In this document: piece by piece, positions 55,773-63,644 of the stretch
Position numbering within the stretch: position 1 is the stretch's first letter
Layout of the letters: each line of letters opens with the position of its first letter
Source: Oceanobacillus sp. CFH 90083
Lineage (GTDB): Bacteria; Bacillota; Bacilli; Bacillales; Amphibacillaceae
Length of the DNA stretch: 64,000 nucleotides
Direction: 5' to 3'
NCBI RefSeq assembly: GCF_009389585.1
Contig: NZ_VIYG01000003.1
Span: 361,436-425,435, forward strand
Made by a program: the position numbers and the translations under genes
Notes under the pieces: model-generated
Told to the model about the DNA's origin: nothing
Database searches by the model: none
Seen by the model: the letters and a program-made list of their open reading frames with translations, nothing else

Positions 55773-56588
55773 GTGACAGCTACTATTTTTGATTTACATA
55801 CACATCATGACAGGTGCGGGCATGCTGAAGGCAAGATAGAGGATTACATTCAGGCGGCAATAGAGCGCAAATTGCATTATATTGGCATTTCAGATCATTC
55901 TCCGTACTTTTATTTGGAGGAAGATCAGCCACATCCGGGAATTGCAATGGCGAAGAGCGAGCTGGATGATTATGTGAATGAAGTATTAAAGCTCAAGGAA
56001 AAGTACAAGAATAAAATTCATGTGCTGCTTGGGATGGAGAGCGATTATTTTCCTGAATACGCATCCATGTACAGTAACATATGTAAGAAATACCCATTTG
56101 ATTATATCATTGGCTCTGTTCATCATGTTCATGAAAAAAGTATTTTTCTTAAAGGCAGGTGGAATCGGCTGTCAGAGCAGGAGCGCCTGAAGGAAAAAGA
56201 ATCCTATTACCATTTGATTCAGCAATCTGCCAGAAGTGGTATGTTTCAAGTGTTGGGGCATATTGATGCGATGAAAGGATATTTGCTGGATTTTCATGAT
56301 GTTGAAACATCCGTGGTAGAAGAAACGCTACGAGTAATTGCCGAAGAAGGTGTAGCGATGGAAGTGAATACATCTGGTAAGAATAAGGACTGTGGAGGAT
56401 GGTACCCTTCCCATGAAATATTAGAACGAGCCTATCATTATGGTGTGGATATATCTTTCGGGTCAGATTCCCATGTGCCTTCAAGAGTAGCTGATGATTA
56501 CCTGGAAGTCCAAGAGACATTAAGGCAGATCGGCTTTAAGGAAATGGTTTATTTTGTAGAAAAGAAAAGGCATGCTGTGCCATTATAA
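55773..56588 (+). CDS. PHP-domain phosphatase (histidinol-phosphatase-like)
   Basis: 271 residues from GTG 55773 (SD AAAGGAGAGG). PHP metal-binding motifs: FDLHTHHDRCGHAEG (His 9, His 11), GISDHSPY, GMESDYFPEY, GSVHHVHE, LGHIDAMKG and FGSDSHVP. HisK-type PHP enzymes hydrolyse phosphomonoesters with a trinuclear metal site. It is not next to histidine genes; being 15 nt after an ABC binding-protein gene, it probably dephosphorylates an imported ester. Substrate unknown. Confidence 0.85.
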   Translation: MTATIFDLHTHHDRCGHAEGKIEDYIQAAIERKLHYIGISDHSPYFYLEEDQPHPGIAMAKSELDDYVNEVLKLKEKYKNKIHVLLGMESDYFPEYASMYSNICKKYPFDYIIGSVHHVHEKSIFLKGRWNRLSEQERLKEKESYYHLIQQSARSGMFQVLGHIDAMKGYLLDFHDVETSVVEETLRVIAEEGVAMEVNTSGKNKDCGGWYPSHEILERAYHYGVDISFGSDSHVPSRVADDYLEVQETLRQIGFKEMVYFVEKKRHAVPL

Positions 56589-56768
56589 TGTACAGCGTAT
56601 GGGGAAAATAAAGTATTCGTCGATCCATAGCGAATGCGAATTTTTCTCATATTAGATTGGTATTCATGTAAGAAATAGCTATACAAGCAAAAGACTTCAT
56701 ATTCCATTTATTAAAATGCTACAAGCTGAATGGATTTAAGAACGAGTATTAAAAAGGGGCGTGATGGA

Positions 56769-57572
56769 ATGAAAAAACATCTATTAATCTCTGATTTAGA
56801 CGGTACTTTACTTAATGGAAAACAGGAAATAAGTATGGAGAACAAAAAATCCATCCAGCAGTTTATAAAAAATGGCGGGTTGTTTACTATTGCAACAGGA
56901 CGAATTGAAAAATCTGTCTATCCTTATGTGGAGGAATTGGGAATCACGCTTCCGGTCATCCTGTATAATGGAGCTGTTATATACGATTATCAGAATCAAA
57001 AGCGTCTATTTGAGCAGAAGATTAGTCATTTTACCTCTTTGTTTAAGCGGTTGCAAGCATTTAGTGACAGCCATGCTATTGGTATTAATTACTACCAAAA
57101 TGAACAAGCCTATGTTCCAGATTATAATGAATTCATTAAGGAGCATGAGAAAAAAGATAAGGTGGAGGTAAAAGAAATAGATGCTGATTTTGATACAAGC
57201 GCTGTGACAAAAGTTCTTGTTATATCGGATGACCCTGCTGCATTGAAACACTGTGAAAAACTGGTTCAATGCAGTGGTGTCCCATGTGATACGGTCTATT
57301 CAGATAAAATCTATCTGGAAATTCTTCCGAAAAATGTATCGAAAGGAAATGCTGTTAAAGAGCTGCTGAAATATATCAATCGATCAGATTTACATATCAC
57401 CTGTGTTGGAGACCATGAAAATGATTTGAGCATGTTACAAATAGCGGATACAGCTTATGTGGTTGAAAATGCCATTACATTATTGAAGCAGCAAAACTTT
57501 CGGGAAACCGTTCATCATGAGCATCATGCTATTCAAAGCATTATCGGAGAGATAAGTCATTCTGTTTCTTGA
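56769..57572 (+). CDS. HAD-superfamily Cof-type phosphatase (second)
   Basis: 267 residues from ATG 56769, preceded by AAAAAGGGGCGTGATGG; an upstream in-frame ATG (56730) has no SD. Motif I LISDLDGTLL (Asp 9, Asp 11), motif II ATGRI, motif III Lys near LPKNVSKGNAVKE and motif IV GDHENDLSML are intact. Same subclass as the enzyme at 47183. It follows the PHP gene after 180 nt and precedes the inositol-phosphatase gene. Confidence 0.87.
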   Translation: MKKHLLISDLDGTLLNGKQEISMENKKSIQQFIKNGGLFTIATGRIEKSVYPYVEELGITLPVILYNGAVIYDYQNQKRLFEQKISHFTSLFKRLQAFSDSHAIGINYYQNEQAYVPDYNEFIKEHEKKDKVEVKEIDADFDTSAVTKVLVISDDPAALKHCEKLVQCSGVPCDTVYSDKIYLEILPKNVSKGNAVKELLKYINRSDLHITCVGDHENDLSMLQIADTAYVVENAITLLKQQNFRETVHHEHHAIQSIIGEISHSVS

Positions 57573-57628
57573 AAGTGATAAAAGCAGATTGTTTATTAAA
57601 ACTCCAATTCTAAAGAGAAGGTGATGTA

Positions 57629-58432
57629 ATGTATGAGAAGATACATGAAGCTGTGATAGAAGCGGGAAGAAATCTGGTAGAGAAGGTGAATTCAACATTT
57701 ACTGTTGAAACAAAGGGCAGTGATGTAGATTTGGTTACGGAAATGGATAAGAAAACGGAAAAATTTATTACAGAAGAAATAAAAGGGAACTTTCCTAAAC
57801 ATACTGTTATTGGAGAAGAAACGGTAGAAGACATTGGACATGATAAAATGCTCGAAATGTTAGCAACTCATCCCAATCTATGGATAATAGATCCGATTGA
57901 TGGAACAACCAATTATGTACATGGGCTGCCAGGATATACGATTTCCGTAGCCTTGTACTGTAAGGGAGAAGCAGTTTATGGTATTATTTATGACCCTGTC
58001 GCAAAAGAATTATTTATTGCTGAACGAGGAAAAGGTGCAGCCTTGAATGGGAAAGCAATACGTGTAAGTGAACAGGGTTCTTTAGCGGAGAGCCTCGTTT
58101 CAACAGGAATCCCTGCTAAATATGAAAGTGACCGTAATCATGTCTTAGAAGGATATGTGAAAATTGCTCCGTTGACTCGGAATGTCCGTACTTTCGGCTC
58201 AGCAGCCTTACATTGTGCTTATGTTGCTTCCGGACGTCTGGATGCATTCTGGGAATGGGGAGTAAATATTTGGGATATTGCTGCCGGCAGATTGATTGTC
58301 GAGGAAGCAGGAGGGAGTGTCTATCAATTGGATGGTCATGAAGTTCAATTTGACTTTCCTCATTTCACCTGCACGAACGGAAGGATTGATAAGGAATGGA
58401 AGGAGACCTTTGCTTCTGTACATGGTTTTTGA
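57629..58432 (+). CDS. Inositol monophosphatase family protein
   Basis: 267 residues. Lithium-sensitive phosphatase motifs: VIGEET (Glu 63/64), WIIDPIDGTTNYVHG (Asp 88, Asp 91) and NIWDIAAGRLIVEEAGG near 209-225. The substrates of bacterial members include myo-inositol 1-phosphate, glycerol phosphates and NADP(H); SuhB/YktC-like. SD GAGAAGG. It is the fourth phosphatase-type gene in this stretch, and a terminator follows (58541-58583). Confidence 0.88.
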   Translation: MYEKIHEAVIEAGRNLVEKVNSTFTVETKGSDVDLVTEMDKKTEKFITEEIKGNFPKHTVIGEETVEDIGHDKMLEMLATHPNLWIIDPIDGTTNYVHGLPGYTISVALYCKGEAVYGIIYDPVAKELFIAERGKGAALNGKAIRVSEQGSLAESLVSTGIPAKYESDRNHVLEGYVKIAPLTRNVRTFGSAALHCAYVASGRLDAFWEWGVNIWDIAAGRLIVEEAGGSVYQLDGHEVQFDFPHFTCTNGRIDKEWKETFASVHGF

Positions 58433-58540
58433 TGAAAGTATTTTCGCTGATTCCGATAAAATCATTCGTAAAAAAATATGAAAGCAATTGCTGTATTGAA
58501 AAGCTTTAAAATGAAACATAATGACATTTGGAGTAAATTA

Positions 58541-58583
58541 AAGAGCATTCTTAGGAAGCTGATTCCTAGGAATGTTCTTTTTT
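58541..58583. terminator. Strong terminator after the organophosphate cluster
   Basis: AAGAGCATTCTTAGGAA (58541-58557) pairs with TTCCTAGGAATGTTCTT (58563-58579), with one wobble, followed by TTTT on the + strand and CTTTAATTT on the - strand. Confidence 0.88.
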
Positions 58584-58692
58584 ATTTCCGGAGAGTATTC
58601 CCAAAGTCCATTAACAAAGGCACGCCAATTAAAAGGAATACGGATAACCTTCTGCGTTTTGTGAGCAATGCAGAAATGCTGGCAATCTCCAT
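58582..58692 (-). CDS. Possible 36-residue hydrophobic peptide
   Basis: ATG at 58692 (minus strand) has AGGAG 5 nt upstream. The peptide is MEIASISALLTKRRRLSVFL followed by LIGVPLLMDFGNTLRK, one short membrane-like helix after an Arg cluster, and its stop abuts the bidirectional terminator. No homologue is recognised; it may be chance. Confidence 0.25.
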   Translation of the reverse strand: MEIASISALLTKRRRLSVFLLIGVPLLMDFGNTLRK

Positions 58693-58808
58693 TCTGCTCC
58701 TGAATTGTTTCTCAATTTATTTCTATATAGTTCAAAATAAAGTATTGTAACCTTTACCGATACTGCTGAATTGTTATTTCGGCTGGCAAAGCGTCCATTC
58801 ATGTTGTT

Positions 58809-58822
58809 TGAAAGCGCTTCCT
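58809..58822 (+). promoter_or_regulatory. cre-like site before the PRD regulator operon
   Basis: TGAAAGCGCTTCCT matches 12 of 14 positions of TGWAANCGNTNWCA, about 80 nt before the regulator start. Confidence 0.45.
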
Positions 58823-58896
58823 TAATAGTCAGGAAACGATTCAGTATAGCGGTGAAAAATAAGGTGTACTTATAATGAATTTAGGAGGCGAACTAA

Positions 58897-60756
58897 GTGA
58901 AAGAGCGTCATGCCCGTTTACTCCAGTTATTAAAAATGTATGAACAGGAGGGGAAATACGTAAGTGGTGATGTACTGAGTGAGAAGCTCGGAGTGAGCAC
59001 GAGAACAATCAGAAGCGATATCCGTTATTTAAATAAACAGTATCTTGCAGATGCGGAAATCTGTTCAAATAACCGACTCGGCTATAAGTTGGTTGGGAGA
59101 ATGGAGGTTTTTAAGAAACAGGATTATCTCGAATTTAATCAGCGTGCTTTTTATATTGTTCAATCACTAATGGAAGCGGATTCTTGGAAGTCTTACCAGG
59201 AAATAGCTGATTTTTTACATGTTTCTGCACAGACTGTTAATTCTGATTTGAATCGAATCACCGAGTTGGTTGCCAATCAGCAATTTGAGATTACTTTTGA
59301 AACAGAGACGTTTTCAGGCATACGTATGAATGGAGAAGAAATAGATAAACGCCTGTTATTAGCTCATTTTGTAAAAAGAGATTTTGCGACAATAGAGGAA
59401 TTGCGGCATGAATTAAAAGAGCTTTTTACCAAATGGTGGTTTGATGGAAGACAAATTGACGATACCATGGCTCGTTTAGACGAATCGCTGGAGCAGTATG
59501 GCATTTCCTTAAATATGCATGTTAAGTCTATGCTGGTTGTGGCGGTTTTGATACAAACATATCGCTTAAATCAAACAGCTGTTTCTAAACTTGACGTAGA
59601 CCTGTGTCAATACGGCAAACCATTGAGAGAAAAATTGGTAGCCCAGGCTATTTTGAAAAAGGAAGGTCTTAAAAATGGAGAATTACTCCTAAGAGAATCT
59701 TCATTTCTGGCGGTTCAATTAATAGGCTGGAAGGTATTCCCTGATTCTAAAGGGGTAAAGGATGGTTATCTATTTAAAAATATTGACTTACAAATTAATG
59801 AGTCATTATCTATCTTAGGTGAAAAGTATGGATATGATTTTTTGGAGGATCATCAGCTGGTTAATGGTTTGCAGGCTCATATAAAAAGAATGATCTATCC
59901 GCTGGCATATCGGATTTTAATAAACAACCCATTTTTATCCTTTATCAAATCAGAGTATATTCAAGCCTATCAAATGGCAGTGGTTTTTTCAAAGCTAATA
60001 AGCAGCCGGGTTTCTATCCATATTCCTGAGAATGAGGTGGGATACATTGCACTTCATATTGAAGCTGCGATAGAAAGGATGAATGATTTAAAAATCAAGG
60101 CAGCGGTTATTTTCAAAGAAAATCATGTGCTGGCCACACTTAGTAAGCAGAAGATTGAAAAAAACTTTAGACAGATTGAAGTGGTTGGCATGTACTCTAT
60201 CAATGAACGGCAACAACTGCCTGAGAATGTATCATTGGTTATTTCACAGTTACCGATTAAAAACATCGATAAAAAAGTAATTGTAGTTAATGAATTCCTG
60301 CAGGTAGATGACTTGGCAACGATCAAGCAAAATATCACTTTTGGTATCTTAAAAGATCGCGTGAGTGAGGAAAAATTAATTTATCTAAATGAGTCAACAA
60401 AAGAGGCTTTTTTGGAGAAGATGGTTGATTATTTTCATCTGCAGCATTATTTCAATGGCATACTGGACCGGGAAAATCTATCCTCTACGGATATTGGTAA
60501 TGAAATTGCAATACCGCATCCACTTTTTTCAACGAATGAAGAAGAATCTTACATTTATATTGGAGTAAATCAGCAAAGAATGACTTGGGGAGAACGCTCT
60601 GTTCGTTTAGTGTTTTTACTCATTTTAAGTGAAAGAGATAAGTTGAGGTATGAATATATTTATCGGGAAATCTATCAATTGATGAAAAATAAATCAACAA
60701 TTGAAAATCTATTAACTACAAATTCATATAAAGCGTTTATGGAAAACTTACAATAA
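58897..60756 (+). CDS. PRD-containing transcriptional regulator with EIIA domain (LicR/MtlR family)
   Basis: 619 residues from GTG 58897 (SD TTAGGAGGCG). The N-terminal HTH has KYVSGDVLSEKLGVSTRTIR (about 18-37) and a second HTH with SAQTVNSDLNRI follows (near 108). Two PRDs span about 180-390 (YIALHIEAAIERM in the second); a degenerate EIIB-like stretch is followed by an EIIA domain with IAIPHPLFS (His near 546). It heads a tight operon with an aldolase and fructose-type EIIA, EIIB and EIIC and is presumably its phosphorylation-controlled activator. Confidence 0.88.
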   Translation: MKERHARLLQLLKMYEQEGKYVSGDVLSEKLGVSTRTIRSDIRYLNKQYLADAEICSNNRLGYKLVGRMEVFKKQDYLEFNQRAFYIVQSLMEADSWKSYQEIADFLHVSAQTVNSDLNRITELVANQQFEITFETETFSGIRMNGEEIDKRLLLAHFVKRDFATIEELRHELKELFTKWWFDGRQIDDTMARLDESLEQYGISLNMHVKSMLVVAVLIQTYRLNQTAVSKLDVDLCQYGKPLREKLVAQAILKKEGLKNGELLLRESSFLAVQLIGWKVFPDSKGVKDGYLFKNIDLQINESLSILGEKYGYDFLEDHQLVNGLQAHIKRMIYPLAYRILINNPFLSFIKSEYIQAYQMAVVFSKLISSRVSIHIPENEVGYIALHIEAAIERMNDLKIKAAVIFKENHVLATLSKQKIEKNFRQIEVVGMYSINERQQLPENVSLVISQLPIKNIDKKVIVVNEFLQVDDLATIKQNITFGILKDRVSEEKLIYLNESTKEAFLEKMVDYFHLQHYFNGILDRENLSSTDIGNEIAIPHPLFSTNEEESYIYIGVNQQRMTWGERSVRLVFLLILSERDKLRYEYIYREIYQLMKNKSTIENLLTTNSYKAFMENLQ

Positions 60757-60775
60757 TTATATTGGAGGAATAAAT

Positions 60776-61654
60776 ATGTTAATGACAATGAAAGAGATTC
60801 TGGACGTGGCGTATAAAAATAAATTTGCAGTGGGTTCTTATAATGTTTCCAACAGTGAGTTGTTAAGAGCGATTATAGAAACTGCTGAAGAAAAAAATTC
60901 ACCGGCGATTATTCAAATTCATCCCAATGAACTTAATCTGGTAGGTGATGACTTTGTTGCCTATGCAAGAGAAGCAGCTCATAAAGCAAAAGTCCCCGTT
61001 GTCATCCATCAAGATCATTGCGGAACGATAGAAGGAACCTTGCGGGCAATTCGTAATGGCTACACCTCGGTAATGATTGATGGATCTCATTTACCATTTG
61101 AAGAAAACATTACACTGACGAAAAAAGCAGTAGAGGTTGCTCATGCGGTAGGTGTTTCCGTAGAGGCTGAATTAGGAACTATCGGCGAAAATGAAGGAAG
61201 CTCAGAAGGTGGAGCCGCTCAAATTTTATATACAGATCCTGATCAGGCGCAAGAGTTTGTAGAACGTACCAATTGCGATACATTGGCTGTTGCTATTGGA
61301 ACTTCCCATGGCTTTTATCCGAAAAATTTAAAGCCGGAGATTCAATTGGATCGCTTGGAAAAAATTAATAATAAATTGGATATTCCGCTTGTTCTGCACG
61401 GAGGTTCTGATAATCCGGACGAGGATATCCGCAATTCGACAAAGTATGGAATTGCTAAAATTAATTTATCCAGTGATATGAAACGGGCATTTTTCAATCA
61501 ACTGCGTGCAACCCTAGCCGAAAAACCAGATGATTTTGAACCGGATATTCTGTTCCCGGAAGCAAATGAGGCGGCGAAGGAAGTATTGAGAAATAAAATG
61601 GATTTATTCGGTTCCTCTGACAAGGCGTCTCTTTACAATTTAGGAACAAAATAG
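60776..61654 (+). CDS. Class II ketose-(bis)phosphate aldolase
   Basis: 292 residues from ATG 60776 (SD TTGGAGGAA). Zinc aldolase motifs: VIHQDHCGTIE (catalytic Asp and zinc His near 80-85), EAELGTIGENEGSSEGG near 132, AIGTSHGFYPKN near 180 and LHGGSDNPDEDI near 210. It is only distantly similar to the aldolase at 29558. No sugar-phosphate kinase gene lies in the operon, so this enzyme may cleave a PTS-made ketose 1-phosphate or 6-phosphate directly; a bisphosphate made by an unlinked kinase is the alternative. Confidence 0.85.
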   Translation: MLMTMKEILDVAYKNKFAVGSYNVSNSELLRAIIETAEEKNSPAIIQIHPNELNLVGDDFVAYAREAAHKAKVPVVIHQDHCGTIEGTLRAIRNGYTSVMIDGSHLPFEENITLTKKAVEVAHAVGVSVEAELGTIGENEGSSEGGAAQILYTDPDQAQEFVERTNCDTLAVAIGTSHGFYPKNLKPEIQLDRLEKINNKLDIPLVLHGGSDNPDEDIRNSTKYGIAKINLSSDMKRAFFNQLRATLAEKPDDFEPDILFPEANEAAKEVLRNKMDLFGSSDKASLYNLGTK

Positions 61655-61708
61655 TATAAAAAATTCTTTTTTATTTTATTCTAACGAATTATAAAGGAGC
61701 TATGTGCA

Positions 61709-62179
61709 ATGGAAGAATTGGAAGTGAAGCTGTCTGAGCTGCTTGATGAAACAGCGATCGACTTAGAAATGGATGTGCAGTCAAAGCATGAAGCGATTGA
61801 AAGGCTGACAGATTTGTTGGTTTTCAATGGAGTGATTGAATCGAAGGCAACTTTTTTAGAGGATGTTTATGAGCGTGAAGCACAAGGATTAACAGGGATT
61901 GGTAACGGCATCGCTATTCCTCATGGAAAATCAGCGGGAGTCCAAAAAACGTCTATAGCTATTGGAAGATCAAAGAACGGTTTGGAATGGGAAACGTTGG
62001 ATGAAGAGCCTGTTCAGACAATTATCTTGTTCGCGGTAAAAGAAAGTGATAAAAATAATTTTCACTTAAAGCTTTTAGCTAAAATTGCCGGGGCACTGGC
62101 AGATGAGGAAGTTTGTCATCAGGTGAAAAATGCAGGCAGTGTAGAGGAGATTATTCGAGCCTTGCAAGAAGAAAAGTAG
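61709..62179 (+). CDS. PTS EIIA component, fructose type
   Basis: 156 residues. The phosphorylation site GNGIAIPHGKS has His 72; the LTGIGNGIAIPH pattern is diagnostic of the fructose/mannitol EIIA family. SD AAAGGAG. It accepts phosphate from HPr and passes it to the EIIB encoded next. Separate EIIA, EIIB and EIIC polypeptides are less common in Bacillus fructose systems, which are usually fused. Confidence 0.9.
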   Translation: MEELEVKLSELLDETAIDLEMDVQSKHEAIERLTDLLVFNGVIESKATFLEDVYEREAQGLTGIGNGIAIPHGKSAGVQKTSIAIGRSKNGLEWETLDEEPVQTIILFAVKESDKNNFHLKLLAKIAGALADEEVCHQVKNAGSVEEIIRALQEEK

Positions 62180-62232
62180 AAAAAGTTTTAGGCAGTCAAT
62201 AAAAAGTGGTTTATTTCCAAGGAGGCATATGT

Positions 62233-62553
62233 ATGAAAATTGTGGGAGTAGCAGCTTGTACGGCAGGAATAGCACACACTTATTTAGCAAAAGAAAAGCT
62301 GGTGAAAGCTGCACAGGAAGCTGGACATATCGTGAAAATTGAAACGCAGGGAACAATTGGGACTGAAGATGAATTAACAGCAAAAGAAATTACAGATGCA
62401 GATGTTGTAATTATAGCGGCCGATATCAGCATATCAGGGAGGGAAAGATTTAAAGATAAAAAAGTAATTCAGATCCCTACGCATATTGCTATGAAATCGC
62501 CCAAAGCGCTTGTGAAAAAAATAGAAGCGGAATTAAATGCTGCAAGTGAATAG
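62233..62553 (+). CDS. PTS EIIB component, fructose type
   Basis: 106 residues from ATG 62233 (SD AAGGAGG; the ATG at 62206 overlaps this SD). VGVAACTAGIAHTYLA carries phospho-Cys 9, and TQGTIGTEDELT is the usual second motif of fructose EIIB. EIIC follows after 11 nt. Confidence 0.9.
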   Translation: MKIVGVAACTAGIAHTYLAKEKLVKAAQEAGHIVKIETQGTIGTEDELTAKEITDADVVIIAADISISGRERFKDKKVIQIPTHIAMKSPKALVKKIEAELNAASE

Positions 62554-62564
62554 GAGGGTAACTG

Positions 62565-63644
62565 GTGAAAAAGGTTGGTTTTGTAATTAAGAAACACTTG
62601 CTTACCGGAATATCTTATATGATTCCGCTTATCGTTGCGGCGGGGATATGTATTGCATTAGGGCAAATATTTGGAGGCATTGATGTTGCAGAGAAAGAAG
62701 GAACCATTCCTTTTTATTTAAATCAAATCGGCGGTTGGGGTATGTCGCTGGTGGTTCCACTGATTTCAGCAGCCATTGCTATGTCTATTTCGGATAGACC
62801 CGGGCTCGCACCGGGGTTTGTTATCGGTTTTATCGCGAATGAGATCGAAAGCGGTTTTATCGGCGGCATTATCGGCGGATTCCTGGTGGGATATGTTGTT
62901 CTTCTGGTAAAAAAATATATCAAAGTGCCAAAAAGCATGCTGGGGCTGATGCCGGTAATGATTATTCCGGTAATTGCAACCGTTATCAGCGGGCTTCTGA
63001 TGATTACCATCATTGGACAGCCTATATCTGCTTTGCAGGGAACTTTATTAACCATGCTTGAGAATATGGAGGGCGGCTCTAATTTTATTATGGGTTCGAT
63101 CCTCGGAGCTATGGCAAGTTTTGACTTTGGAGGTCCTGTAAACAAAACAATGTCTCTCTTTGCAGATGGGCTGCTGGTTGATGGTGTTTATGGACCACAG
63201 GCGGTTAAGTTTATTGGTTCCATGGTACCTCCGTTTGGTATTGCCTTGTCCTTTTTGTTAACACGCTATAAGTACACAAAAACGGAAAAAGAAGCACTGA
63301 AGGCGGCGGTTCCGATGGGGATATGCATGATTACAGAAGGTGTTATTCCTATTGCTGCAAGAGATATCATTCGTGTTGTTGCTTCTTGCTCATTAGGATC
63401 AGCAGTTGGCGGCGGGTTATCCATGACACTCGGAGTAGGAAGCACCGTTCCTCACGGCGGATTACTGGTGGTTCCGTTGATGATTCAGCCAATGTATTTC
63501 CTGCTTTGTTTAGGAGTTGGAATTATTGTGACGGGTATTACTTTATCTGTATGGAAACCGGCGGTAAAAGAGCATGAAGAAAATAAAGTAGAAGAAGAGG
63601 AAGAAGCGGATCTTTCGGGAATTGATTTTAAAACAGGGTTATAA
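62565..63644 (+). CDS. PTS EIIC component, fructose type
   Basis: 359 residues from GTG 62565 (SD TAGGAGGG). About nine membrane segments; GISYMIPLIVAAGICIALG, the DRPGLAPGF motif, SFDFGGPVNKT and the ITEGVIPIAARD motif near residue 260 are typical fructose-family EIIC features. A Glu-rich cytosolic tail (EENKVEEEEEADLSG) ends it. The substrate could be fructose, tagatose or another ketose. Last gene of the operon; a terminator follows. Confidence 0.9.
   Translation: MKKVGFVIKKHLLTGISYMIPLIVAAGICIALGQIFGGIDVAEKEGTIPFYLNQIGGWGMSLVVPLISAAIAMSISDRPGLAPGFVIGFIANEIESGFIGGIIGGFLVGYVVLLVKKYIKVPKSMLGLMPVMIIPVIATVISGLLMITIIGQPISALQGTLLTMLENMEGGSNFIMGSILGAMASFDFGGPVNKTMSLFADGLLVDGVYGPQAVKFIGSMVPPFGIALSFLLTRYKYTKTEKEALKAAVPMGICMITEGVIPIAARDIIRVVASCSLGSAVGGGLSMTLGVGSTVPHGGLLVVPLMIQPMYFLLCLGVGIIVTGITLSVWKPAVKEHEENKVEEEEEADLSGIDFKTGL

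Larger units (their letters stand above)
58433..58896. other. Gap before the fructose-type PTS operon
   Basis: 464 nt. It holds a strong bidirectional terminator (58541-58583), a possible 36-codon minus-strand ORF (58582-58692) and a cre-like site (58809-58822). Confidence 0.5.

Noticed and set aside
55773..56588. Histidine biosynthesis role (HisJ/HisK) for the PHP protein
   Set aside because: No his genes are nearby; the fold is shared by many phosphoesterases.
47183..57572. Iron uptake as the role of the AfuA-like transporter
   Set aside because: Not excluded, but no siderophore, ferric reductase or Fur-box-like sequence was noticed, and four phosphatase-type genes are interleaved. I therefore prefer organophosphates and keep iron as the alternative.
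58478..58750. A 90-codon plus-strand frame after the inositol-phosphatase gene
   Set aside because: It runs straight through the strong terminator at 58541-58583, and its composition is unlike a protein gene of this genome.
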